Under the pieces are notes generated by a model, which ran no database searches, was not told where the DNA came from, and saw nothing but the letters and a program-made list of their open reading frames with translations. A program made the position numbers and the translations under genes. DNA of 64,000 nt, taken from contig NZ_VFPH01000002.1 in the NCBI RefSeq assembly GCF_006717045.1, positions 1,550,001 to 1,614,000 of the forward strand, read 5' to 3'. This DNA comes from Pseudonocardia cypriaca. Its GTDB lineage: Bacteria > Actinomycetota > Actinomycetes > Mycobacteriales > Pseudonocardiaceae. Positions 1 through 7,982 of the stretch are shown piece after piece (position 1 is the first letter of the stretch; every line of letters begins with the position of its first letter).

Positions 1-1
1 C

Positions 2-481
2 GTGATCATCGCCACGGCCCGCACCGACGAGCGGACGATCGTGCGGCTGCTCGAGGAGGGCGCGGACGACTACATCACCAAGCCGTTCTCGAGCCAGGTC
101 CTGACCGCCCGCGTCGGCGCGGTCCTGCGCCGGTCCAAGGTCGCAGAACCCGACGAGCCCGTCAGGATCTGCGATCTGGTCATCGACGAGGTCCGCCGGG
201 AGGTGACCCTGCGCGCGGAACCCGTCGATCTCCCCCGCCGCGAGTTCGACCTGCTGGCCTACCTCGGGGCTCGGTGCGGGAAGGTCGTGTCGAAGGAGGA
301 GCTGGCCCACAACGTGTGGCACGCGTCCGCCGATCGCAACATCCACCAGACCATCGACGTGCACGTGTCGTGGGTACGGCGCAAGCTCGGTGAGTCCGCG
401 GCCGAACCGCGGTACATCCACACCGTCCGTGGGGTGGGCTACAAGCTGATCGACCCGTGCAACGCCTCGTCCTCCGCCTGA
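2..481 (+). CDS. Response regulator, OmpR/PhoB family (5' truncated by window edge)
   Basis: DNA-binding output half of a two-component system. The visible part holds the end of the receiver domain, including the conserved Lys of the T-K-P-F motif (DDYITKPF), then a linker and a full winged-helix trans_reg_C domain (roughly residues 50-150: RREFDLLAYL, VSWVRRKLG, HTVRGVGYKL). The phosphoacceptor Asp lies upstream of base 1, so the first GTG in the frame is probably internal rather than the start. The stop overlaps the start of the next gene, a histidine kinase, which is the usual layout of a co-translated cognate pair. The signal is unknown. Confidence 0.93.
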   Translation: MIIATARTDERTIVRLLEEGADDYITKPFSSQVLTARVGAVLRRSKVAEPDEPVRICDLVIDEVRREVTLRAEPVDLPRREFDLLAYLGARCGKVVSKEELAHNVWHASADRNIHQTIDVHVSWVRRKLGESAAEPRYIHTVRGVGYKLIDPCNASSSA

Positions 482-1701
482 TCCTCGCCACGGCAGCGGC
501 CGCCGTCGCGGCGGTCACCGCCACCGCGCTGGTCGTGCACCTGGTCGACGAGCGCGACCGGTTGCGCGCCGGCTCGGAGGCCGACCTCGCGGCGCTCGTC
601 AGTCTCGCCGAGGTCACCTCCGACCGCGAGGCGTTGCTGCGCGGCATCGCGCGCACGCCTGCCGGTCGCGAGGGCAGGCTCGCCGTGCACCTCGACGGCT
701 CGACGGTCGGCTCGTCGAGGCTCGACCCCGGCGCCGTGGTCCCGCCGGCCGAGGTCGCGGTCGGAGGAGGGATCGTGCTGGTCCGGGCCGCGGGCGCGGC
801 CACCGTCGAGGTGTTCGTGCCCGGCGTCGCCCCCGGGTCGGCCGAGCTGGGGCTCGCCGCGCTGTTGCTCGGCGCGGGCGCGCTGGCCGCGGCCGCGGGT
901 GCCGTCGTGGCGGCCCGCCGGGTGCGCCCCGTGTCGACCGACCTGGCCGAGCTCACCGAAGGCGCGGCCGCGATCGGGCACGACGACCCCCCACCGGTGC
1001 CCGGTCCGATGGCCGTGCCCGAGACGGCGGCACTCGGCGCCGCGCTCGCCTCGCTGTCCGCGCGGTTCGCCGAGGCCCGAAGCCGCGAGCGCAAGCTGGC
1101 AGCGGACCTGTCGCACCGCCTGCGCACCCCGCTCACCGCGCTCGCCCTCGACGCGGGAGGGATCGGCGACGGCCCGGCCGCCGAGCGCGTGAAGCAGACC
1201 ATCGCCTCCCTGGAGAGCGACGTCAACGCGCTCATCCGCGCCGCCCCGACCGCCGACGGGCCCGCCCGCTGCGACGTGGCGGAGGTGGTGCGCCTGCGGA
1301 TGGGCTTCTGGGCGGCGCTGGCCCAGCACAGCGGCCGCCCGTGCACGGTGACCGCCGAGCCGCCCGCCGTGATCGCGCTCGCCGAGGACGACCTCGCCGC
1401 CGTCGTCGACGCGCTGCTCGGCAACGTCTTCCGCCACACCCCCGACGGCACCGCGTTCGCCGTCACGGTGGTCCGCCACGCGGGGTGGGTCAGCCTCGTG
1501 GTGGACGACGCGGGCCTCGGCGTCGCCGACCCGGCCGCCGCCCTGAGCCGCGGAGTGAGCACGGGCGACGGCACCGGCCTCGGACTCGCCATCGCCCGCG
1601 ACGCGGTGGAGGCCACCGGCGGCACGATCCACGTCGAGCGGGCGGCGCTCGGCGGCGCCCGGGTCCGGCTGCGGTTCGCCGAGGCCGGATCAAGCGCATA
1701 G
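457..1701 (+). CDS. Two-component sensor histidine kinase
   Basis: Membrane histidine kinase of 414 residues, translated from a GTG that overlaps the response regulator by 25 bp. TM1 is at about residues 6-27, followed by a short extracytoplasmic loop of about 100 residues with no recognisable ligand domain. TM2 is at about 129-153, then HAMP. The HisKA H-box is DLSHRLRTPLT with the phospho-His at about 220. The HATPase carries an N-box-like GNVFRHTPDG, a G1 DDAGLG and a G2 GTGLGLAI. It should autophosphorylate and pass phosphate to the upstream regulator. The signal cannot be inferred. The next gene converges on it after about 45 bp. Confidence 0.93.
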   Translation: MQRLVLRLILATAAAAVAAVTATALVVHLVDERDRLRAGSEADLAALVSLAEVTSDREALLRGIARTPAGREGRLAVHLDGSTVGSSRLDPGAVVPPAEVAVGGGIVLVRAAGAATVEVFVPGVAPGSAELGLAALLLGAGALAAAAGAVVAARRVRPVSTDLAELTEGAAAIGHDDPPPVPGPMAVPETAALGAALASLSARFAEARSRERKLAADLSHRLRTPLTALALDAGGIGDGPAAERVKQTIASLESDVNALIRAAPTADGPARCDVAEVVRLRMGFWAALAQHSGRPCTVTAEPPAVIALAEDDLAAVVDALLGNVFRHTPDGTAFAVTVVRHAGWVSLVVDDAGLGVADPAAALSRGVSTGDGTGLGLAIARDAVEATGGTIHVERAALGGARVRLRFAEAGSSA

Positions 1702-1746
1702 GGCGCGCTCGACCAGCAGAATCCTCGCCGTGCTCGCGTACCAGCG

Positions 1747-2763
1747 CTACAAGGCGCGGTCGACCGTCACCATCTCCGCCCCCACCCCTACCGGGGTGGC
1801 GTCGAACCGGTCGGCCAGGTGTGCCGCGATCGAGCGGAACGCGTCCTGCGTGGCGGCCCGGACGCGGTCGATCTCGATCTGCGCTCCGGTGGCGAGGTGC
1901 GGGTCGAACGGCACCTCGACCACCGCGCGGCAGCGCGCCTCGAAGTGGCGCCGCACCCGCACGGTGTCGATGTGCTTGGTGGCCCGGTCGCAGGTGAGCA
2001 CGAGCACCGCATCGGACACCCGCTGGGCGGGCCCGCGCGCGAGGAGCCAGTCGAGGGTCTTGTTCACCCGGCTCGCTCCGTCGGCCGTGGGAGACCCGAC
2101 GATCACGAGGCTGTGCGCAAGCGCGAGCGTGCCGCCCACCGCGGAGTGCACGAGGCCGCTGCCGGAGTCGGTGATCACGACGTTGTAGAAGCGGCGCAGC
2201 ACCTCGCAGACGCGCTCGTACTCGGCGCGGGTCAGCCCCTCGCTCATCGCGGGGTCCTGCTCGGAGGCGATCACCTGCAGCCGGCCCGCGAGGCTCGTGA
2301 AGCGGGAGACGTCGGCGAGGGAGCCCAGGGAGTCGATCTCACCCAGCATGTCGCGCACGGTTCTCGACGTGTCGCCGGTGAGCCGGTCGGCGAGGGTGCC
2401 GGCGTTCTGGCTGGCGTCGAGCGCAACCACCCGGTCGCCCCGGTGCTCGGCCAGCACCAGCCCGACGCACGCCGCCACCGTGGTCTTCCCGACGCCACCG
2501 TTGATCGAGGTGATGGCGATCTGGTGGGCGCTGCCGAGTGGGCGGCGGATGCGGCGCACCTGGTCCCGGTACGCGTGCTCCTCGGGGCCAACGCCGGGGT
2601 TCAGCAGCCCCCGGCTGGCTGTGAAGACCGCCCCGCGCCAGCCACCCTGCGGGCGGTCGACCCGGCGACGGACGATCGTGTCGGCGGTGAGCTCCTCGAC
2701 ATCGGAGAGCTCACCGGCCTCGCGCGCCGGCCCGCGATCCGGGTCTGCGTCCTCCGAGCTCAC
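1747..2763 (-). CDS. EspI-like MinD/ParA ATPase paralog 1, with altered Walker A motif
   Basis: This 338-residue P-loop ATPase of the SIMIBI (MinD/ParA) class is one of four paralogs in the window. The N-terminal box GWRGAV..NPGVGPEE, the RIRRPLG segment and the ATPase fold resemble mycobacterial EspI, the ESX-1-associated MinD-like protein. The P-loop reads INGGVGKTT, with Asn88 where the paralogs and MinD/ParA proteins have the signature Lys. The next conserved stretch, DANPDAG in the paralogs, is DASQNAG here (residues 116-122). The P-loop Lys93 and Asp116 are kept. It may bind ATP but be impaired in the cross-subunit contact the signature Lys makes in MinD/ParA dimers. It lies downstream of a lipoprotein gene on the same strand. 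Confidence 0.85.
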   Translation of the reverse strand: MSSEDADPDRGPAREAGELSDVEELTADTIVRRRVDRPQGGWRGAVFTASRGLLNPGVGPEEHAYRDQVRRIRRPLGSAHQIAITSINGGVGKTTVAACVGLVLAEHRGDRVVALDASQNAGTLADRLTGDTSRTVRDMLGEIDSLGSLADVSRFTSLAGRLQVIASEQDPAMSEGLTRAEYERVCEVLRRFYNVVITDSGSGLVHSAVGGTLALAHSLVIVGSPTADGASRVNKTLDWLLARGPAQRVSDAVLVLTCDRATKHIDTVRVRRHFEARCRAVVEVPFDPHLATGAQIEIDRVRAATQDAFRSIAAHLADRFDATPVGVGAEMVTVDRAL

Positions 2764-2843
2764 CAGTCCACCCCCGGGCCCCGGCCGTACACCGATGATC
2801 TCGGCACGGGGTGCAGGCTACCGCGCGCGTCGTCGACCGGCGA

Positions 2844-3308
2844 TCAGGCGGGCTCGACCGTGAACTCGGCGCCCGAGGCGTCCGCCGAGCTCACCGAGAT
2901 CCGGTACGCAGCGACCGTCTCGGTCGCTCCCGGCGCCACGGTGACCGGCTTCCCGTCCGCGGAGAACGTCACCCCCGACGAGTCGATCGAGTCGATGGCG
3001 ATCAACGGTCCGCGGGCGCACGAGAACGACGTGCGGCCGTTGGTCGTGATCGTCCGTCCACCCGCGCCGCGGCTCACGATCGAGCCGTTGGTCGACACCC
3101 TGATCTCGCAGGTCCCGGCGGCGGGCCGGTCCGACGAACGCGACGGCGACGGCGCCGTGCTCGCGCTCGACCCGTCGCCGGATGCCGGGGAGGCCTCACC
3201 CGTGACGTTGGAGGAACACCCCGCCGTCAGCAGCGCGACCGACGCCGCGGCGACGAGCAACCGTGCCATCGCGGTCCGGGACTGCGTAGAGATCTTCACA
3301 CCGGGCAT
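2844..3308 (-). CDS. Small secreted lipoprotein, unknown function
   Basis: Predicted lipoprotein of 154 residues. The ATG at 3308 has a GAGGGGG ribosome-binding site about 10 nt upstream, so it is preferred over a further in-frame start at 3338. The N-terminus has basic residues, a hydrophobic stretch (LLVAAASVALL) and a lipobox LTAGC, followed by a Ser/Pro/Ala-rich tether. The mature part contains two Cys (in TCEIR and FSCAR) that could form a disulfide, and looks beta-rich. No family is recognised. It lies between ATPase paralogs 2 and 1 on the same strand, so it may be part of that cluster; this is inferred from position only. Confidence 0.8.
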   Translation of the reverse strand: MPGVKISTQSRTAMARLLVAAASVALLTAGCSSNVTGEASPASGDGSSASTAPSPSRSSDRPAAGTCEIRVSTNGSIVSRGAGGRTITTNGRTSFSCARGPLIAIDSIDSSGVTFSADGKPVTVAPGATETVAAYRISVSSADASGAEFTVEPA

Positions 3309-3374
3309 GGTGCCGTTGCCCCCTCGACGCTGCCACACGGGTCCGGATCCGCACGGCGGGACGCCAGTGTCCCG

Positions 3375-4532
3375 CTAACCGCGGCGGACGGGTGGCGGGT
3401 TGCCGAAGTCGTCGGCGACGAGGGCGGCCAGCTCGAGGAAAGCGTCCGAGGTGGCAGGCCGCAGCTTGTCGAGCTCGATCCGGCTGCCCGTCGCCAGGTG
3501 GGGGTCGTGGGGCACCAGCACGACGGCCCGGCTGCGCGCCTCGAAGTGGGCGACGAGCCGCTCACCGTCGATCTCCGGGCTGGTGCGGTCCTGGGACAGC
3601 ACGACGACCGCCCGCTCCACCAGCTCGTCGTGCCCGTGCGCCACCAGCCAGTCCAGCGTCCTGCTGGCCCGGCTCGCGCCGTCGACCGTGTGCGACCCGA
3701 CGATCACGAGGCTGTTCGCGAGCGCGAGCGTGCCGTCCATCGACGAGTGCACCATGCCGGTGCCGGAGTCGGTGACCACCACGTTGTAGAAGCGGGACAG
3801 CACGGCGCACACCCGCTCGTACTCGGCCCGGTCGAAGGCCTCACCACGCGCCGGGTCCTGCTCCGATGCGAGCACCTGGAGGCGACCGGAGAGGCTGGTG
3901 AACCGGGCGATGTCGCTCAACGACCCGACGTTGCCCAGGGAGTCGAGCAGGTCCCGGACGGTCGAGTCGGTGCGGCCGGTGAGCCGCTCGGCGAGCGTGC
4001 CGGCGTCCGGGTTGGCGTCGAGCGCCACGATCCGGTCGCCGCGGTGCTCGGAGAGCATCAGCCCCAGCATCGCCGTCACCGTGGTCTTGCCGACCCCGCC
4101 CTTCATCGACGCCACCGCGATCTGCCGCGGCCCCGGCAGCGGGCAGCGGATGCGCAGCGCCAGCTCCTGCCGGCGCTGCTCGGCCGGACCGACCCCCGGG
4201 TTGACCAGACCTGCGCTCGCGACGTGCACGGCGCGGCGCCACCCCGAGCCCGGCTTGTCCGACCGCCTCCGGACGATCGTGTACTCGGTGAGCTCGGACG
4301 CGGTGTGTGCCCGCGGGTCCACGGCCGGCCGCTCCGGCGGCTGGGTCTTCCGCCGGGGAGCCCACGGTGCCTCAGGCTCCGGCTCCTCCGGCGCGCTCGA
4401 GGCCACCTCCTCGACCGGAGCCTCGACCGGGACCTCGGCGGGCGGGGGTGGTTCGGGTACCGGCGGACTCGGCGGCGTCGTCTCCGGCCGAGCGGTGCCC
4501 GAGTCCGGCGGTGCAAACGAACGCTTCGGCAT
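3375..4532 (-). CDS. EspI-like MinD/ParA ATPase paralog 2, with Pro/Glu-rich N-terminus
   Basis: 385-residue ATPase of the same family as the neighbours. The first ~75 residues are a Pro/Glu-rich, probably disordered arm, a feature shared with mycobacterial EspI. Next come the shared box ELTEYTIVRRR...GWRRAV...NPGVGPAE and a canonical deviant Walker A, MKGGVGKTT (signature Lys144, P-loop Lys149). The DANPDAGTLAERL motif follows, and the Walker B-like region VVVTDSGTG is intact. It is expected to be a cytosolic ATP-dependent dimerisation switch. Transcription probably starts near 4560, downstream of the GntR gene on the same strand (77-bp gap). No EccC, EsxAB or other type VII component is in the window. 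Confidence 0.87.
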   Translation of the reverse strand: MPKRSFAPPDSGTARPETTPPSPPVPEPPPPAEVPVEAPVEEVASSAPEEPEPEAPWAPRRKTQPPERPAVDPRAHTASELTEYTIVRRRSDKPGSGWRRAVHVASAGLVNPGVGPAEQRRQELALRIRCPLPGPRQIAVASMKGGVGKTTVTAMLGLMLSEHRGDRIVALDANPDAGTLAERLTGRTDSTVRDLLDSLGNVGSLSDIARFTSLSGRLQVLASEQDPARGEAFDRAEYERVCAVLSRFYNVVVTDSGTGMVHSSMDGTLALANSLVIVGSHTVDGASRASRTLDWLVAHGHDELVERAVVVLSQDRTSPEIDGERLVAHFEARSRAVVLVPHDPHLATGSRIELDKLRPATSDAFLELAALVADDFGNPPPVRRG

Positions 4533-4609
4533 GCGCTACCCGTTCCCCCTGGTCCGACCGCGAACGTTGCCTATCTTGCCTCGGCGTTCTCCCGGCGGTT
4601 CGGGGGCCA

Positions 4610-5302
4610 CTAGGCGCTCTGGTCGATCTCCAGTTCGGCGAAGGCCTGCACGAGTTGGTTCTCGGCGTCGCGCAGGTAGACGTCCAACGCCTCGGCGGCG
4701 CCGGGGCCGTCGCCGAGCTGCAGCTGCTCCATGATCTGCCGGTTGCGGGCGAGGTAGGGCTCGTGGAACCGCTGGGGATCGGCCATCACGTGGAACACCA
4801 GCCGCAGCTCGGCCAGGATGCCGCTCATCAGCTCGTCGGAGCGCCGGCTGCCCGCGAGCGCCACGAGCGCCTGGTGGAACTTGATGTTCGCCGTGCCGAG
4901 CGCCTGCCACTCGCGGCTGTCGAGCGCCTGCTTCCCGTCCTCGACCGCTGCGGCCACGGCAGCGAGCCCGGGATGCGGGCCGGTGACGGTGCGGACCACG
5001 CCGCACTCGACGAACCGGCGCACCCGGTAGAGGTCGACCACGTCCTCGACGGTGAGCGTCCGCACGAACATCCCGCGGTTGAGCTCGTGGGTGAGCAGCC
5101 GTTCGTGCGACAGGAGGCGGAACGCCTCCCTCAGCGTGTTGCGGGAGACTCCGAGCGCGCTGCCGATGGCGTCCTCCGCGAGCCTCGTGCCCGGCGGGAA
5201 GTAGCCCTCGATGATCCGCGTGCGCAGGATGGCTGCGACCCGCTCGGCCGTGCTCGTCCGCGAGAGCAGAGCGCGGTCGGCGGCCAAGGCTTCGGTGGTC
5301 AA
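4610..5302 (-). CDS. GntR-family transcriptional regulator, FadR/FCD subfamily
   Basis: 230-residue regulator. The winged helix-turn-helix spans about residues 15-80 (IIEGYFPPGTRLAEDAIGSALGVSRNTLREAFRLL, with the SRNTLREA recognition helix). An all-helical FCD effector domain follows (about 90-225; FHQALVALAGS, EPYLARNRQIMEQL). FCD regulators usually bind small carboxylates, often with a metal. A TNGTNNNACNA operator lies 47-61 bp upstream of the ATG, which suggests autoregulation. The ATPase 2 gene follows on the same strand, so the regulator could also govern part of that cluster. The ligand is unknown. Confidence 0.93.
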   Translation of the reverse strand: MTTEALAADRALLSRTSTAERVAAILRTRIIEGYFPPGTRLAEDAIGSALGVSRNTLREAFRLLSHERLLTHELNRGMFVRTLTVEDVVDLYRVRRFVECGVVRTVTGPHPGLAAVAAAVEDGKQALDSREWQALGTANIKFHQALVALAGSRRSDELMSGILAELRLVFHVMADPQRFHEPYLARNRQIMEQLQLGDGPGAAEALDVYLRDAENQLVQAFAELEIDQSA

Positions 5303-5348
5303 CGCGCCTCCAGCGGTTGGGACACACAGGGGGTTGTGCGTCTTGAAG

Positions 5349-5363
5349 GATCGTACAACAATC
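5349..5363. promoter_or_regulatory. Predicted FadR/FCD-type GntR operator
   Basis: An imperfect 15-bp palindrome, GATCGTACAACAATC, contains TNGTNNNACNA, the consensus reported for FadR-subfamily GntR operators (read TTGTTGTACGA on the minus strand). It sits in the 240-bp divergent spacer between the GntR gene and the acidic membrane protein gene, 47-61 bp upstream of the regulator start. Autoregulation is likely, and control of the divergent gene is possible. Confidence 0.6.
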
Positions 5364-5542
5364 GAACGACGGAAGGGGCTTGACGTGACTGACCGAAGTT
5401 GAATCGATCACGGAGAGCAACTTCACCGGTTCAAGGTCGACTCGACATCGTGTGGCCACCCGGTTGGCAGTACGCTGCCCCTCGATCGGGTGAAGGCTCG
5501 CCGTGACACACGGCAGCGCTGAGCTGTCCTTGGGGGGACGAC

Positions 5543-7870
5543 ATGACCGACGGGCCACAGCAGTGTGCCCTGCCCGGGTGCAACGAGATGGTCGAGCAGC
5601 CAGAGGACGGTGGCCCGCGGCGCCTGTACTGCTCGCCCGCCCACCGCGCGGCCGCGCGCAAGGCGCGCCATGCCGCCCGGATGGACGCGGCCCCGGCGGT
5701 GCCGGCGGCTGCCGCCGTCACGCAGCCGGTCGCGCAGGCACCGAAGGACGAGGCGTCCGAGCAGCCGACCACCGAGCTGCCCGCGCCGCTCGGCGTCGAC
5801 CCCCGTCAGGAGGAGCCCGAGCCGGCTGCGGTGCCCGACCGCGAGTGGAGCCCGGCCGCGGCGTGGACGGTGGCTCCCCCCACGCTGCCGTCCCCGCGCA
5901 CCGTCCGCACCATCACCTCGAAGCGCGTCAAGAAGCGGAAGCCGGTCCGCATGGCCGGCGACCGCCAGAGCTCCGGCACCCACATCGGCAAGCGCGCCAT
6001 CGCGAGCGTCGCCATCGCGAGCCTCGTGGCGGGTGGCGCCAGCTACTTCGTCAGCCAGAACGTCATCCCGACCACGCCCACCCCGCTGCCGCCGCAGGCC
6101 GCGAACCAGCCGTCGATGGACGCCGACGTGTGGGCCGACAAGGCACAGGTCGTGCTCGCGTCGCTCAGCAGCCAGCTGGACGCCGTCGCCCAGGCCGAGG
6201 CCAGCTGGCTCGCCCTTCCGGCCCAGCGCCGCGCCCAGGAGCCGGCGGCCGTGCAGGCCCTCAAGGACCGCAAGGCACTGCTGGAGCAGCAGCGCGCGAT
6301 CCTGATGTCCCAGCTCGAGGCGTTCAAGGCACTGCCCGAGCGCACCTCGGAGCTCACCTCGGCGCAGGCCCAGCTCGACGCCGTCGAGCGCACGCTCACC
6401 GAGTCCACCACCACCGCCGCCTCCCCGGACTACAAGGAGGCGCTGCGGCAGCTCGAGTCCCAGCGCGAGATCGTCCGCCAGCAGCGCGACCACGCGGCCC
6501 AGGCGCTCACCGACCTGCGCAACGGCGTCGACCAGGCCCTCAGCTCGCCGCTCCCGGCCGAGAAGGACGAGACCAGCCCGATCGTCGAGCGGGTCAAGGC
6601 GGTCGTCGCAGGCCGTCCCGATCCCGGTGAGAAGGACGACGACAAGGAGCACGAGGCCACCGACGGCCAGGACCCCGCCACCACGCCGCGCCGCGAGGAC
6701 GGCGACAAGGAGCGCGGCGACGTCGGCACCACCGCACCGCCCGACCCGGAGCGCCCGAACACCCCGGACATCCTCGCCGACGGTGGCCGCTCGCAGGACT
6801 CGAAGGGCGACGACAAGCCCGAGAACGCCGGGCAGTCCGACAACGCCGGGCAGTCCGAGAACGCCGGGCGGTCCGAGAACCCCGTGCAGTCGGTCGCAGG
6901 CTCGCTGAACCGCGCCCTCGGCCAGGGCGACACCAGCAACCGGGACGAGCGGGCCAACAAGCGCGAGACCCGCGGCGCCCAGGGCGACGAGGACCGCAGC
7001 GACGACGAGCGCAGCAACAGCTCCCGCGGCAACTCCGGGGGCGGGCTCGGTGACGTCGTGCGCGGCGTGAGCGGCGGGCTGCTCGGCGGCTCCGACCGGG
7101 ACGACGACAGCGACGACGACAGCAGCAGCGCCCGTCGCGGCAGCAGCGACGAGGACCGCAGCGAGCGCGAGGACCGCGACGACGACCGCGGCAGCAAGAG
7201 CGACCGCTCCGGCTGGGGATCCGACCGCGACGACGACAGTGACGACGACCGCGGCAGCCGGCGCGATCGCGACGACGACGACGATGACCGCGGCCTCGTC
7301 CGCGGTATCACCGACGGGCTGCTCGGCGGCGATCGCGACGACGACGAGGACAGCGACCGCAAGCGACCCAGCGGCAAGGCCGAGCGCCAGCGCGACAAGG
7401 ACCGCGGGGAGTCGAAGCACGACAGCGACAAGTCCGACTCGGACGAGAAGGACTCCGACTCCGACGAGCGCGCCGACGAGGACAACGACCGCAAGCGACC
7501 CAGCGGCAAGGCCGAGCGCCAGCGCGACAAGGACCGCGGAGAGTCGAAGCACGACAGCGACAGGTCCGACTCCGACGAGAAGGACTCCGACGACGACGAG
7601 GACTCCGGCAAGCACAAGGACCGGGGTTCCGACGACGACGACTCCGACAAGGGCGACTCGGACAAGGGCGACTCGGACAAGGACTCCGACAAGGGCGACT
7701 CCGACAAGGGCAAGGACGACGGCGACTCCGACGACGACGGGGGCGACGACGGGGACGACGGCGGCAAGTCCGACAAGAAGGACAAGGGCGACGGCGACTC
7801 CGACTCCGGCGACTCGGATTCCGGCGACTCGGGCTCCGGCGACTCGGACTCCGGCGGGGACGACGACTGA
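5543..7870 (+). CDS. Membrane-anchored coiled-coil protein with Zn-knuckle-like N-terminus and giant acidic Ser/Asp tail
   Basis: 775 residues; no family recognised. A putative Zn knuckle lies at the N-terminus: C8-x4-C13-x16-C30-x3-H34, the last pair in RLYCSPAHRAAARKAR. A Pro/Ala/Glu linker and a basic stretch (SKRVKKRKPVR) lead to one TM segment (about 151-172). A Leu/Gln/Glu-rich coiled coil follows (about 195-335). The ~430-residue C-terminal tail is almost all Asp, Ser, Lys, Arg, Glu and Gly. Positive-inside topology would put the Zn motif inside and the coil and tail outside. Small hydrophobic islands interrupt the tail near 448-461, 499-516 and 584-596. It is flanked by the ATPase genes and ends at a UUCG hairpin. 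A scaffold or surface role is only inferred. Confidence 0.85.
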   Translation: MTDGPQQCALPGCNEMVEQPEDGGPRRLYCSPAHRAAARKARHAARMDAAPAVPAAAAVTQPVAQAPKDEASEQPTTELPAPLGVDPRQEEPEPAAVPDREWSPAAAWTVAPPTLPSPRTVRTITSKRVKKRKPVRMAGDRQSSGTHIGKRAIASVAIASLVAGGASYFVSQNVIPTTPTPLPPQAANQPSMDADVWADKAQVVLASLSSQLDAVAQAEASWLALPAQRRAQEPAAVQALKDRKALLEQQRAILMSQLEAFKALPERTSELTSAQAQLDAVERTLTESTTTAASPDYKEALRQLESQREIVRQQRDHAAQALTDLRNGVDQALSSPLPAEKDETSPIVERVKAVVAGRPDPGEKDDDKEHEATDGQDPATTPRREDGDKERGDVGTTAPPDPERPNTPDILADGGRSQDSKGDDKPENAGQSDNAGQSENAGRSENPVQSVAGSLNRALGQGDTSNRDERANKRETRGAQGDEDRSDDERSNSSRGNSGGGLGDVVRGVSGGLLGGSDRDDDSDDDSSSARRGSSDEDRSEREDRDDDRGSKSDRSGWGSDRDDDSDDDRGSRRDRDDDDDDRGLVRGITDGLLGGDRDDDEDSDRKRPSGKAERQRDKDRGESKHDSDKSDSDEKDSDSDERADEDNDRKRPSGKAERQRDKDRGESKHDSDRSDSDEKDSDDDEDSGKHKDRGSDDDDSDKGDSDKGDSDKDSDKGDSDKGKDDGDSDDDGGDDGDDGGKSDKKDKGDGDSDSGDSDSGDSGSGDSDSGGDDD
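7346..7591 (+). repeat. Tandem duplication of a 44-codon unit in the acidic tail
   Basis: Bases 7346-7459 and 7478-7591 are 114-bp direct copies offset by exactly 132 bp (44 codons), differing at only a few positions. Both encode a block starting DRKRPSGKAERQRDKD and continuing into Ser/Asp/Lys repeats. The offset preserves the frame, so this is recent in-frame expansion of a low-complexity tail. Confidence 0.9.
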
Positions 7871-7886
7871 CCTTCCCGGCGACGAG

Positions 7887-7920
7887 CGAGCCCCGCTGCA
7901 CTTCGGTGCGGCGGGGCTCG
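7887..7920. terminator. Bidirectional hairpin terminator with UUCG loop
   Basis: 14-bp arms (CGAGCCCCGCTGCA and TGCGGCGGGGCTCG, one mismatch) close on a CTTCGG loop, an extra-stable UUCG-type tetraloop. It lies 17 bp after the acidic-protein stop and between convergent genes, so it can serve both strands. There is no strong U-tract, as is common for actinobacterial terminators. Confidence 0.75.
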
Positions 7921-7982
7921 TGTCGTTGGTGCGAGGAGCAGGTCAGCGCTGCGGGGAGTCACTCCCGTGCGACTCGCAGGTA

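Noticed and set aside
5423..7615. 730-codon minus-strand open frame, plus a 750-codon one (6430-8682)
   Set aside because: They lie antisense to the acidic-protein gene and an ATPase gene. Their Val/Leu/Ala or Ser/Arg/Pro composition is what reverse frames of high-GC coding DNA produce; no motif or ribosome-binding site.
7346..7860. Repeated units resembling a CRISPR array
   Set aside because: The repeats are in-frame low-complexity codons for Ser, Asp and Lys, lack equal unique spacers, and no cas genes are near.
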